IMG/VR virus record: IMGVR_UViG_3300025137_000017
Coordinates: 1-64,000 of that record
Origin: a virus
Reading direction: 5' to 3' (one strand)
Length of the DNA stretch: 64,000 bases
A model generated the notes under the pieces. That model was not told the DNA's origin. It worked only from the letters and a program-made list of their open reading frames with translations, and made no database searches. Of this stretch, positions 28,301-35,550 are shown piece by piece. Made by a program: the position numbers and the translations under genes. Every line of letters starts with the position of its first letter. Position 1 is the stretch's first letter.

Positions 28301-28643
28301 AAGGTGTAACGTTTCGTCTAGGTTTATATCCCAAAAACTCTGACAGTTTGAATACGCTGTCCTGCCTTTCAGCTGTGCTTAAAAAGTTATTTCTGCTGTT
28401 TAGATCTACTCTAAATGCTAAGTTATGCCCGAACTGTGCTACAACGTCGAGGAGTGCGACAAATTCTGCACTTTCTACCCAATCACTATAGCTTTCCGGA
28501 TAATTATTACTAATGTACTCAATCATTGAAGTACGGATAGTATCAAAATCATATGCTTGGAAGTTTGCGTTCACATAAGATTCATAAACTGCTTTATAAT
28601 CCTCTGCCGCAAATAACCTGCTCTGTCTTACCTGTTGTGCCAT
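25338..28643 (-). CDS. 6: Baseplate wedge protein gp6-like (1101 aa)
   Basis: The N-terminus is characteristic of T4 gp6/baseplate J family: DFDTIRTSMIEYISNNYPES, then SAEFVALLDVVAQFGHNLAFRVDLNSRNNFL and FKLSEFLGYKPRR. The C-terminal part contains KVLFGAKADASLQAKFRI and a final domain that fits the gp6 dimerisation region. gp6 forms the iris of the baseplate with gp7 and gp53. At 1101 residues it is larger than T4 gp6 (about 660), the extra material being internal beta domains that include one GTTDFTGLGA module (nt about 25973-26100). It is followed directly by the giant protein and preceded two bases away by gp25, matching the T4 order of assembly partners. Confidence 0.9.
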   Translation of the reverse strand: MAQQVRQSRLFAAEDYKAVYESYVNANFQAYDFDTIRTSMIEYISNNYPESYSDWVESAEFVALLDVVAQFGHNLAFRVDLNSRNNFLSTAERQDSVFKLSEFLGYKPRRNVTPFGLLKVTSIKTNENVIGASGTTLGGDEIRFENTTTADNLDNFTTVMNALFVQSNQFGSPRRQVTENNVSTQYYNTNNVSDQIVFTFTGLAQGSSVSFNAVGLDYDIVQKKMIENTPDPSGSFSIQYKNDGQSISSNHTGFFVGFKQGQLTFKDFNITESLSGMTLDIDETNINSTDVWVQTVNADGTVNKKWTSVDNIYGQSSNYNFIEQGIRDIYSVKTREDNKISVCFADKSFGNPPKGIIRIWYRKSENLTYVLRPDDIGTKRISIDYTGADGNAYTAVLAVQLRESVTNASSSESLDDIKTNAPRIYATQDRMITADDYNSYLYTQSDNIRKIKSINRTHSGHSRFVTLNDPTGAYTNLNLFATDGKVTKTTQTKVKYATDMTPSTVFDQLLKQIIQDDELINLYFSEYRGTFDTIEDTVYRNGDSKFPFTWQQTGTTNTGYFTDSDSVIKRTGKTQNNYLKYLRVGALVKFGSALDAGTGLLETGGTVKWAKVSKIFASGLGIDGADGNPTGLTANRNFGAISLDATIPNGYKMMYIIPAYTRQFDPTERANVIEFLGNRTTFALKYDFLNLGWDIIDRDPLPSAVSTAFPTPFAYNPVDASSEDNNWTIHIAYDSTSATSKWDITTRVLRYTLESTQIDFSNITNEFQLNEQSNKKQRDRVKLQDLTRTGFPSSDFFIYGYEFDTQGDQSGIYNQNKIILSLVDNNNDDRPDDPDSFNSITVETAGAFVVGRSYTISTVGTTDFTGLGASANTVGVTFTATGAGLGTGTAYGNAQDNLRFEWTHVPADNEVVDPSFTNLIDVFVLTRYYDTAYRNWLKDTREDLVKPVPPTIDELKQSFSQQTGKKAMSDSIIYRPVNYKVLFGAKADASLQAKFRIIKVPGTRFTDNEIKDKVVEEIGKFFNIDNWDFGETFYFTELAAYVHKELAGIISSFVIVPQLSTSVFGDLFQITPLGGELLIPDVSATDIDIIDNITQSNIRAA

Positions 28644-28645
28644 TA

Positions 28646-29032
28646 TTAAAACTCTGCCTCTGCAAATTCTCTATCGAACTTCAATCGTAATACTGTCTCT
28701 GTCGTAGTAGGCAAATATAACAATTGTATACTTATTGTAATTGAACTGGAGTCTTCATCCACTCTAACATTCCTAGTCATTAGACTAAAACGTGGATCGT
28801 AAGTAACTACATCATTTACGTCTTGTTCAATTAGTTCTATCGTATTCTCATCCAAAGGTTGAAATACATAAAAGGGCAACATGCTGCCAAATGAAGGTTG
28901 ACTCCACTTTTCACCCTTACGGATTTTAAAATGGTTGTCAAGGTCCTGTTTTGCTAGATCCAGCTTAGTCATTTGCTTTGCTGATCTTGTCTGACCTCGT
29001 GTTGTGTATCCTATACCTGTGCTATTGTTCAT
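28646..29032 (-). CDS. 25: Baseplate wedge protein gp25-like (128 aa)
   Basis: gp25/lysozyme-like baseplate family (also TssE of type VI systems). Diagnostic features are LAKQDLDNHFKIRKGEKWSQPSFGS, the conserved helix followed by the RKGE-x-x-x-x-P-x-x-G turn, then a C-terminal sheet with YDPRFSL (equivalent to the E/DPR motif) and ISIQLLYLPTTTETVLRLKF. It contacts gp6 and gp53 and nucleates the sheath. The start at 29032 has no Shine-Dalgarno; a TAAATATT late-promoter motif ends three bases before the ATG, suggesting a leaderless mRNA or translation from the upstream transcript. Confidence 0.88.
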   Translation of the reverse strand: MNNSTGIGYTTRGQTRSAKQMTKLDLAKQDLDNHFKIRKGEKWSQPSFGSMLPFYVFQPLDENTIELIEQDVNDVVTYDPRFSLMTRNVRVDEDSSSITISIQLLYLPTTTETVLRLKFDREFAEAEF

Positions 29033-29035
29033 ACT

Positions 29036-29045
29036 AATATTTAGC
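29036..29045 (-). promoter_or_regulatory. Late-promoter-like GCTAAATATT abutting the gp25 start
   Basis: Minus-strand GCTAAATATT followed by three bases and ATG. With T4 late-promoter geometry (last A of TAAATA at -6) the first transcribed base would be the A of the ATG. Confidence 0.4.
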
Positions 29046-29063
29046 TGAAAAAAACCGACGTTT

Positions 29064-29624
29064 CTAATTTTGTACAGTTATAACTAAACTTTTATCAACA
29101 GACACCAGTTCTTCAGGCCAAAACAGAAAATCACGCCAGGATTCGTCTGGAATATATAATCTAAACAATTTTGCATTGCGATTTATGTCATGATAGCTAG
29201 GTTGATAAGGAATTGATATAGGTTGTTGTAGCTTGTTGGACTTTTTACTGTTACATGGCCTACATGCACTAGCACAATTTGTCCAGGATGTTCGGCCTCC
29301 GTGGCTTTTTGGGATAACGTGATCTATTGTTAAATCGCCTTGCCGGTGTTTTGTGCCACAGTACTGACAAGTATAGTTATCTCTTATAAACATGTTTCGC
29401 CTGGTGAATTTTGCTCTCGTTGGTAATTTATGGTAACGATTAAGCATTACAATACTTGGCATTGGCATTATAAAGTTCTCACTATGCAGGTGTTGATCCT
29501 CATAGCTCTTTACTATTTTTATCTTATCGGAAAAATATGCTTTGACGGCACTTTGCCAACTAATTGTGCTTAATGGTAATATGCTTAAAGGTTGTGCGTC
29601 TGCATTAAGTAATAATACACTCAT
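29064..29624 (-). CDS. HNH endonuclease (186 aa)
   Basis: HNH nuclease of the CxxC zinc-ribbon class: C86-x-x-C89 (TCQYCGT), D101-H102 with VIPKS-x-GG, N116 and C121-x-x-C124-N (CRPCN). These give the beta-beta-alpha-metal fold, with His102 as the likely general base. The N-terminal 80 residues (VLLLNADAQPLSILPLSTISWQSAVKAYF) are typical of standalone bacterial and phage HNH proteins of this subgroup. Inserted between gp25 and the lysozyme-like gene inside the baseplate operon, it may be a freestanding homing-type nuclease or have a packaging/host-DNA role. An ATAAATATT motif lies three bases before its ATG. Confidence 0.88.
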   Translation of the reverse strand: MSVLLLNADAQPLSILPLSTISWQSAVKAYFSDKIKIVKSYEDQHLHSENFIMPMPSIVMLNRYHKLPTRAKFTRRNMFIRDNYTCQYCGTKHRQGDLTIDHVIPKSHGGRTSWTNCASACRPCNSKKSNKLQQPISIPYQPSYHDINRNAKLFRLYIPDESWRDFLFWPEELVSVDKSLVITVQN

Positions 29625-29627
29625 GTC

Positions 29628-29638
29628 AATATTTATGT
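29628..29638 (-). promoter_or_regulatory. Late-promoter-like ACATAAATATT abutting the HNH start
   Basis: Minus-strand ACATAAATATT, three bases before the ATG at 29624. The spacing is identical to that at the gp25 gene, again placing a predicted start of transcription on the initiation codon. Confidence 0.4.
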
Positions 29639-30364
29639 AGACAGATTTGATAGGTTGACAATTTGTCTTTTTCTAGACTGTGTCATTTTAGGTAGGAATC
29701 TTTTTGTTTCTTTATAGTATACATACTCTGCTTGGTTTAGAGATTTGGTTGTTTCAAATCCATTAGGGTATAGTGTTCTAATGTTTTGTAGTCCTTGTGC
29801 TTTGAGCAATGCTCTTGATTTAATACTACCATAGTCAGCTAACATCATAATCTTTGCTTCACCTTGTCGTACTGTTCTTTGGTTACCACTTAATACTAGA
29901 GCTGTTGCAACCCATTGCCATTCTTCATTAACAATATAACTGCTTATTTTAAACTGTCTATCCGGTGTTCCTGTTTTTGATATATCACCAGTAAAATAGA
30001 ATAAACTAAACAGAGCATCATAGTTTGTTTGACTTATAAGTGGTGATGGTAGGATCTTTTTAAATGCTCTCTCTTTGTTTTTTAAGTCTTCAATAAAATA
30101 ACTGTAGGCTTCTGATTCTGTTAGTCCATTACCATCATTACCAGTTCCAAATCCATAACCAATAACTGGTATTTTATTCACTGTATATGTAAAGGGTGAC
30201 CATGATTTTTGTTTAATTATAAAACTTATAATACTACTACTTGCTTCCAGATCTGTCAAAGGTATTTTTGTATCTGTCATTGTGGAATTTAAGTTTGTAA
30301 ACAAGTCAAACTCTATTAGATCGTTTTCTGATAGAGTGTTTGATAATGTATAGGTCCTTGGCAT
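29633..30364 (-). CDS. Lysozyme-like (GH24 fold) baseplate-cluster protein, catalytic Glu missing (243 aa)
   Basis: The middle region follows T4-lysozyme family order: FIIKQKSWSPFTY, then PVIGYGFG (normally TIGYGH), then LTESEAYSYFIEDLKNKERAF, and NYDALFSLFYFTGD (normally the DALVSF-x-F-N-x-G helix). Where the family has the catalytic Glu seven residues before the conserved Tyr, this protein has Lys53 (Tyr at 60), and GH is replaced by GF. It may therefore be enzymatically dead or use another residue. In T4 a GH24 domain is inserted in gp5, which here is the neighbouring, separate gene. A structural peptidoglycan-contact role or a degenerate endolysin are the alternatives. Confidence 0.65.
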   Translation of the reverse strand: MPRTYTLSNTLSENDLIEFDLFTNLNSTMTDTKIPLTDLEASSSIISFIIKQKSWSPFTYTVNKIPVIGYGFGTGNDGNGLTESEAYSYFIEDLKNKERAFKKILPSPLISQTNYDALFSLFYFTGDISKTGTPDRQFKISSYIVNEEWQWVATALVLSGNQRTVRQGEAKIMMLADYGSIKSRALLKAQGLQNIRTLYPNGFETTKSLNQAEYVYYKETKRFLPKMTQSRKRQIVNLSNLST

Positions 30365-30365
30365 T

Positions 30366-31577
30366 TTAAGTATTACCCTCTGAATTTCTAAACTTTTCTT
30401 CTTGTTTGTTCACACCCTTCCAAGGATGATGTTCTGGAACCCTACTTGCCGCACTTGCTAGTACGTTCTTGTTCTCAACTAACTGGTTAGTAATAATTCT
30501 ACTAGGTAGATCAGGAGTAGGTCCGTTCATATCAATCCTAGCCGCTTGTTCCATATAGTTACCTGCAATAGTTACATTGCCATTAAGTGCCGCCTGCACA
30601 TTCATATTGGCCGCTGTGTATAAATTATAATCTCCGGTAGTTGCTTCAAGGTTAACGCCTTCAGTGCCTGTTGATCTAATGTTTACACCCATATCACTTT
30701 CAATATTAACATTGCCTTTTGCATGTATATTAAAATCTTCTTCACTATGAATACTAACACTTGTTTCACTATACACATCAATTCTACCTTCAGCATCCAT
30801 TTCAACCCAGGCATTGCCTTTATGGTTAGTTATAAACATAAATTCGTTTGTGTCGTCTACTAATATTTGAGCACCGCCTCTAGTTCTGAAACGCATGTTT
30901 TTACTTTTGCCTTCAATATCACCATCATCCATTGATATAACATGTCCACCACGTGTCGTAATACCGAATACTCTACTAGGTGATTCTCTTCTAGCACTAC
31001 TGTTTGAATGCCCTCTACTAAAATCTTCAGTTAATCCTTGTGTGGTTAGTGTTTCCAAAAACTTAGCATCAACTGGTTTTTTATCTGGATCTGTTTTGTC
31101 GTATGGATTCTTTTCGCCTACTGGTGCTAGTTTTCCATCTGGCTGGCCTTCTGCACTTGCTCTACCACCTAGCATATGATTTCTATCTTTTGAAATAAAA
31201 CTTCCCATTAGAAAGCCTTCTTCTCTACTAGTTGTAAATGCAATTAATACCTCTGTGCCAACAGCAGGAGGTTGTGGCCACATGCCATAACTTTTTGGAG
31301 TACCGTTTGTTCCGCCTTCTTCATCACCATATTTTGTAGGATCAAAACTTCCTTCTAATGCTTCTGTTGTTCCACCAAATGGAGATACCAACAGTACGAT
31401 TCTAGGAGCACTTGTACTTCCAAACTCTGGAATCTGTACTTCAATTCTACCTGAGTATAAGCTGTCTTTATTTTTAACTACATTACCAACGTATAAACCA
31501 TTAATATTATTGATGCCACTGCCACCACCTTGCTTAACTCTGTCAGGTACTTTTGTGCCATCAGTTCTAACTAACAT
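30366..31577 (-). CDS. 5: Baseplate central spike gp5-like (VgrG-type) protein (403 aa)
   Basis: N-terminal OB-fold at about residues 25-140 (GLYVGNVVKNKDSLYSGRIEVQIP through PPAVGTEVLIAFTTSREEGFLMGS), as in T4 gp5 and VgrG. A linker follows, then TRGGHVISMDD, and then a repetitive beta-helix (ISIHSEEDFNIHAKGNVNIE, MGVNIRSTG, NYNLYTAAN-like repeats) that forms the triangular needle. The C-terminus VPEHHPWKGV matches the conserved end of gp5-family spikes. No lysozyme domain is inserted, as in other marine T4-like phages; the lysozyme-like gene follows immediately. The start at 31577 has a GGAGG site. Confidence 0.9.
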   Translation of the reverse strand: MLVRTDGTKVPDRVKQGGGSGINNINGLYVGNVVKNKDSLYSGRIEVQIPEFGSTSAPRIVLLVSPFGGTTEALEGSFDPTKYGDEEGGTNGTPKSYGMWPQPPAVGTEVLIAFTTSREEGFLMGSFISKDRNHMLGGRASAEGQPDGKLAPVGEKNPYDKTDPDKKPVDAKFLETLTTQGLTEDFSRGHSNSSARRESPSRVFGITTRGGHVISMDDGDIEGKSKNMRFRTRGGAQILVDDTNEFMFITNHKGNAWVEMDAEGRIDVYSETSVSIHSEEDFNIHAKGNVNIESDMGVNIRSTGTEGVNLEATTGDYNLYTAANMNVQAALNGNVTIAGNYMEQAARIDMNGPTPDLPSRIITNQLVENKNVLASAASRVPEHHPWKGVNKQEEKFRNSEGNT

Positions 31578-33451
31578 TATCTAACCTCCATCTCGTTCAC
31601 TAGTAATACTGTACTTACATTTCTATTTCTATATGCTACTAGTTGCATATCAAATTTTCCCATAGTCATTGATGTTTCAATCTTTCTAACTTCATATACA
31701 CCACTGGCCGCTACATCTATTTCTCCACCTACACTTGCATCTGGTTCAGTCATAGCTTCGTCTGGTAAATGGTTTAGGAACAATACAATACTATCTGTAT
31801 TTAAATAGTTAGCAGACGTTACAACAGCATCATTTGTATATACTCCAGGTGTACCCATCCAAAATGGATCGCCCTTAATTTTAAACTTAACTTGAATGTA
31901 GTCTGTATTTCTACTTCTAAATTCTAAATCAGCCAATGCGTCTATTGTATCAATAGCACCAGGGCCCTTTGATTCGTTTACTTGTTGACTATCAGGACTT
32001 GCAATAGCATAAGCATATGCAACACGTTCCATAAATCCCTGATGTGAGCCGTCTACCTCGCTTAATGAAGTGGCATATGCACCGCCGGCGGCCTTGGGGA
32101 CTGTAATTGGTGTTGGGTTAGTGGGTACATGTGATTGTTTAATTTCTGGATACGCTGCCCCGTTGGCAGGATCTTTCGCCATAAAAAATGCATTATCAAT
32201 CATCAAGTCAAAACTCATTATCTCTGTATTACTTCCGTTATACAAATAGTTATATTTTTTTGTAATAGGTAAACTTTCAAATAGGGTACGTTGAAATCCT
32301 CTATCATTCTGTTTTTCTTTTTGTTTCTTAGGATCGTTTTGTGGTATACTATAAGTTATATCTAGATCAACTACTAATTCAATTTCCATTTCACTTGTGT
32401 CAGTAAAATCATCTGTACCATCACCAAACGTAATGTTAGGAGTTACACTGATTACTGTTCTCTTAACACCATCTGTTCTTTCCAATGCATTTAGTTCTCC
32501 TAGTGCAGGAACGTTTGAGGTTAAAAACTTTCTAAGATAACTTATTAAGTTTGTTTCACTATTAATATTTGCATTGATTGTATCTTTATCATCTGTATTC
32601 CTATTCTGTCCACCAGCCGTTTCGGCATTACTTGTACCAGCAATAGGTTTTGAACCTAGATCGAAACTTTCTGTTACACTTGCTTTACCATATGAATTAG
32701 GTCCTGGGCCATTACTTGGTACTGCTTTACCAACTGATGTTGTAGCATTGGGTCCTAGTGTTATCTTCCAGGTATGCTTACTAACAGGATCTTTATTTTC
32801 CGGTGACTTTCTGTATTCTATTTCTGATTCATTTAATTTTGCTTCTAAAAGTTTTAGGTATTGTTTTACTGTACTTGCACCTTCCACAACAATATCTGTT
32901 TTTACTTTGGATAAAGCAATTGCTGTCTTTGGAGAGTTATGTGCAATAATATTATGTTGTGTTCCACTCTCATTAATTGAACTTTGAATCTGCTTAAAAA
33001 TTAGACTGTAAAAGAATTGTCCACCATATTTTATATTCTCTTTTGTTTCTGTATCTACTCCTTGAAATTCTACTTTTAAAACATACTTGGCACTCTGAAG
33101 TGTTATAAAGTTAAAGGGTCTACTATATTGTAATACTCTGTTTAAAAGTTTAAATCCTAATATCTCATACAAGTTAAATTGAAATACACCACTGGTAGTG
33201 TTACCACTTGAATTACCAGGAGTAACATAACTTATAATACTTAGGTTGTCAATAGCATATGTAGATGTTCCTCCACTTTCTGCAATTACGACTGCAAGTG
33301 GTTGTCCTGTACCATCTCTAGGAACCTCAAGGCTTGCTAAGGTATTTGGATTATTCCAGACACTAGGATGTACCAAGTATAATGTTAACTTGTATGTTGG
33401 ACTGTCAACTGATGACATCCAATTGGGTGTGATTTTTACTTGTGTTGCCAT
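31577..33451 (-). CDS. Baseplate hub structural protein, gp27 candidate (624 aa)
   Basis: Large structural protein between gp53 and gp5. It begins KITPNWMSSVDSPTYKLTLYLVHP, with strand-rich N- and C-terminal parts and a Lys/Asn/Ser-rich central region. The C-terminal domain (FWMGTPGVYTND through MTMGKFDMQLVAYRNR) looks like a tube-type beta-sandwich. Position next to the gp5 spike, on which gp27 must sit, makes it the best gp27 (hub ring) candidate, but sequence alone does not prove homology and it is about 230 residues longer than T4 gp27. The ATG shares a boundary with the gp53 stop. Confidence 0.6.
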   Translation of the reverse strand: MATQVKITPNWMSSVDSPTYKLTLYLVHPSVWNNPNTLASLEVPRDGTGQPLAVVIAESGGTSTYAIDNLSIISYVTPGNSSGNTTSGVFQFNLYEILGFKLLNRVLQYSRPFNFITLQSAKYVLKVEFQGVDTETKENIKYGGQFFYSLIFKQIQSSINESGTQHNIIAHNSPKTAIALSKVKTDIVVEGASTVKQYLKLLEAKLNESEIEYRKSPENKDPVSKHTWKITLGPNATTSVGKAVPSNGPGPNSYGKASVTESFDLGSKPIAGTSNAETAGGQNRNTDDKDTINANINSETNLISYLRKFLTSNVPALGELNALERTDGVKRTVISVTPNITFGDGTDDFTDTSEMEIELVVDLDITYSIPQNDPKKQKEKQNDRGFQRTLFESLPITKKYNYLYNGSNTEIMSFDLMIDNAFFMAKDPANGAAYPEIKQSHVPTNPTPITVPKAAGGAYATSLSEVDGSHQGFMERVAYAYAIASPDSQQVNESKGPGAIDTIDALADLEFRSRNTDYIQVKFKIKGDPFWMGTPGVYTNDAVVTSANYLNTDSIVLFLNHLPDEAMTEPDASVGGEIDVAASGVYEVRKIETSMTMGKFDMQLVAYRNRNVSTVLLVNEMEVR

Positions 33452-33452
33452 A

Positions 33453-33740
33453 TTATGTAAAGTTCGTAGGTATTTGGATCTCTAAACCCGAAACAAAATC
33501 CACTATTGGATCTTTTAGTGTGTCAGGATTAAACTCTGCGAATACCCACCATAGCCTTGCGTTTCCATAAAGTTCATGAGCAAGTTTATCAGGTTTGTTC
33601 TCATATGCAGATGTAATAGTAAATGGCTCCAATAACATTTCAGTTTTATTTCCTATACTACTTTCCATAATATCTAAGTAGCCACCATTTACAAATTTTG
33701 TAGTTCTATACATACTGTCTGTTCTATATTTTGTAGACAT
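33453..33740 (-). CDS. 53: Baseplate wedge protein gp53-like (95 aa)
   Basis: Short gp53 of the marine type. The diagnostic segment is PDKLAHELYGNARLWWVFAEFNPDTLKDPIVDFVSGLEI, corresponding to the LysM-like domain (A-x-x-LYG-x-x-x-x-WWV-x-x-x-N) conserved in gp53 and related baseplate proteins. gp53 closes the wedge on gp6 and gp25. T4 gp53 is about 196 residues, so this is close to a minimal version. It lies directly after gp48 and before the hub protein. Confidence 0.85.
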   Translation of the reverse strand: MSTKYRTDSMYRTTKFVNGGYLDIMESSIGNKTEMLLEPFTITSAYENKPDKLAHELYGNARLWWVFAEFNPDTLKDPIVDFVSGLEIQIPTNFT

Positions 33741-34849
33741 TAGTTAAATCCTTTTGTCAATGCTTTGCCTGTTGCGTATTCTCTAACATTAAATGTGTTC
33801 TGTACTTTTGTAGGAGTCTGTTGTATTGCTAAATCAATTGACATCACAAACTGTACAGGAATACTTGTTGAGTAATCAACTTTCCATTTCTCACTTCTTG
33901 ATTCATTACTTGGGTCTTTCTTAGAAGGATCAACTGTTACAAAGTCAACGTCTTCTGCATAGGTATAGTTCACACTTCTAACCACTACAGGAATTTTCTC
34001 TGCGTTGCCTGATCCATACGCACTAAACAAGAGTACTGGAGGTGGGCTACCTGCAGTAGCATTTCTAGTCTTTGCATCACTTAGGAAAGCACCAAAGTCT
34101 CCTTTAGTTGCCCATCTTAAAAAGTGTAGGCTTGCTAGTGAATATTCTGACTCAGCAATCGTTGTCGCTGTGAATGTTGCTGTTATCTGGATAGTTGGAT
34201 TAGGAGTATTTTGCCAATACTGTTGTTGGTAAACACTATGCGTTGTATCATAAGTTCCATAGCTGGCACTATAATTCCACATGATAGTGGGCGTATATGG
34301 AAACTGTATTCCAAATCCTGTTTTAAGAAGTGGATCCATCAATCCACCACTCATTAATTCATTGTTCTTTGCGTTTGTTGAGAATAATCTTACTCTGTTT
34401 TCACTAGGTATACCGGCTACAATTTGTGGCTTTACAGGATCAACTGGTGCTGTGTATTCCTCAAAACTATCCGGTTCCACAAAGGCTGGTCCGGATGCAT
34501 CTTGTTTCTTTTCAACTACTGGTGTCACCTCGTCTGATTCAACTTCGCCCGTTGCTACTCCGCTCCAGTCTTGGCCTAATCCATCTAATCTTTTTTGTTC
34601 AGCAATGTTTGCCTTTAGTGCCTGAGCCTCTGATGGTTTAAGTCTTCCCTGATCAACTAAAAAATCTGCTTCTTTTTCACTAACAAGGGCATAACCCCCA
34701 CTGTCTGGATTCTCGCTACCATCTTCATTAACAAACGGTTTAATTTTTACTGGAGCCCTACTTGGATCTTTGTTATCACCAGCTTTTGTGTAACTGGTGT
34801 CTTCATTTAATAACAGTTGGTTTGGGCTTATTTTTTCTAGTTTTGCCAT
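33740..34849 (-). CDS. 48: Baseplate tube cap gp48-like protein (369 aa)
   Basis: The C-terminal two thirds match the gp48/tube initiator pattern: GFGIQFPYTPTIMWNYSASYGTYD, then EYSLASLHFLRWATKGDFG and SPPPVLLFSAYGSGNAEKIPVVVRSVNYTY. This protein and gp54 build the platform on which the tail tube polymerises. The first 140 residues are a charged, Pro/Glu-rich extension with an 'ALVSEKEADFLVDQGRL' segment, not obviously part of the fold. The ATG at 34849 follows an AAAGG site and overlaps the stop of the upstream nucleotidyltransferase by one base. Confidence 0.82.
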   Translation of the reverse strand: MAKLEKISPNQLLLNEDTSYTKAGDNKDPSRAPVKIKPFVNEDGSENPDSGGYALVSEKEADFLVDQGRLKPSEAQALKANIAEQKRLDGLGQDWSGVATGEVESDEVTPVVEKKQDASGPAFVEPDSFEEYTAPVDPVKPQIVAGIPSENRVRLFSTNAKNNELMSGGLMDPLLKTGFGIQFPYTPTIMWNYSASYGTYDTTHSVYQQQYWQNTPNPTIQITATFTATTIAESEYSLASLHFLRWATKGDFGAFLSDAKTRNATAGSPPPVLLFSAYGSGNAEKIPVVVRSVNYTYAEDVDFVTVDPSKKDPSNESRSEKWKVDYSTSIPVQFVMSIDLAIQQTPTKVQNTFNVREYATGKALTKGFN

Positions 34850-35460
34850 TAGCCTTTTACACGCTCCTCAATAAAATTAAAGATATCAGTATCGAACTTA
34901 CCAAAGAACTGTGTAAATAATTTTTGCTTTTCTTCTACAGGCTGCTCGCTTGCCATTACTTGTCTAAAATCTGTTGCACTCATACCACCTTCGTTAACTG
35001 GCATTGTTACAAAATAAACACGATTTTCATCTTCGGTTTGTAAGTTTGCTCTGTCATCTGGTAACTCTTGCAGTACTCCACCACTGTTTAATCTACCTGC
35101 ATCTTTCTCACTAAACGCAAGAACTGTAGCAGTATTTGACTTAGTTCTACCAACAAGTGTAACATCTGGCCTGTATGGCTGTGTGTTTACAAACCTGTCT
35201 GTAGGTATATTAAACATTTGACTGGCTATTTTTGCCTTTTCTTCAAATGTAAATGGATCTGTGCTAAAGTCACCCTTGGAATGCATTGCTTGTTGTTTTG
35301 CTCCAAAAGTAGTAGCGATAAATACATTAGAAGCACCAAATTGTGATCCTAGTTGCTTATATAAAGCATAGTGTCCTTTATGCATAGGCTGAAAACGCCC
35401 TCCATAGAACACAGTTACCTGATCTGTTGTGGCTTCATTTAATAAATCTGTATAACGCAT
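34849..35460 (-). CDS. Cytidylyltransferase/NMNAT-like nucleotidyltransferase (203 aa)
   Basis: HxGH-type nucleotidyltransferase: VFYGGRFQPMHKGHYALYKQL supplies the phosphate-binding GRFQP and the HKGH motif at about residues 29-32. The second signature SATDFRQV (S/T-x-T-x-x-R-like) near residue 170 corresponds to the ISSTxxR motif. Such proteins transfer a nucleotide to NMN, pantetheine phosphate or a phospho-alcohol. Related genes are found in marine T4-like phages near the tail genes. I start at the ATG at 35460 because AGGAG lies eight bases upstream. The extra nine residues from 35487 (MLNTSRRFI) derive from the promoter motif and ribosome site. Confidence 0.8.
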   Translation of the reverse strand: MRYTDLLNEATTDQVTVFYGGRFQPMHKGHYALYKQLGSQFGASNVFIATTFGAKQQAMHSKGDFSTDPFTFEEKAKIASQMFNIPTDRFVNTQPYRPDVTLVGRTKSNTATVLAFSEKDAGRLNSGGVLQELPDDRANLQTEDENRVYFVTMPVNEGGMSATDFRQVMASEQPVEEKQKLFTQFFGKFDTDIFNFIEERVKG

Positions 35461-35476
35461 TATAAATCTCCTACTG

Positions 35477-35487
35477 GTATTTAGCAT
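35477..35487 (-). promoter_or_regulatory. T4-late-promoter-like motif (ATGCTAAATAC)
   Basis: Minus strand ATGCTAAATAC, 16 bases upstream of the ATG at 35460. It is likely the main late promoter of the leftward tail/baseplate operon. Confidence 0.6.
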
Positions 35488-35499
35488 GGAAAAAACAGG

Positions 35500-35528
35500 T
35501 TGACATGATACCTAATAGGTGTTAGTAT
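35500..35528 (+). promoter_or_regulatory. Sigma70-like promoter for gp55
   Basis: TTGACA at 35500-35505, a 17-base spacer, then TAGTAT at 35523-35528 (4 of 6 bases of TATAAT). This fits host-polymerase early transcription of gp55, whose ATG is 22 bases further on. Confidence 0.6.
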
Positions 35529-35550
35529 TAGTAATAACAAAGGAATAATT

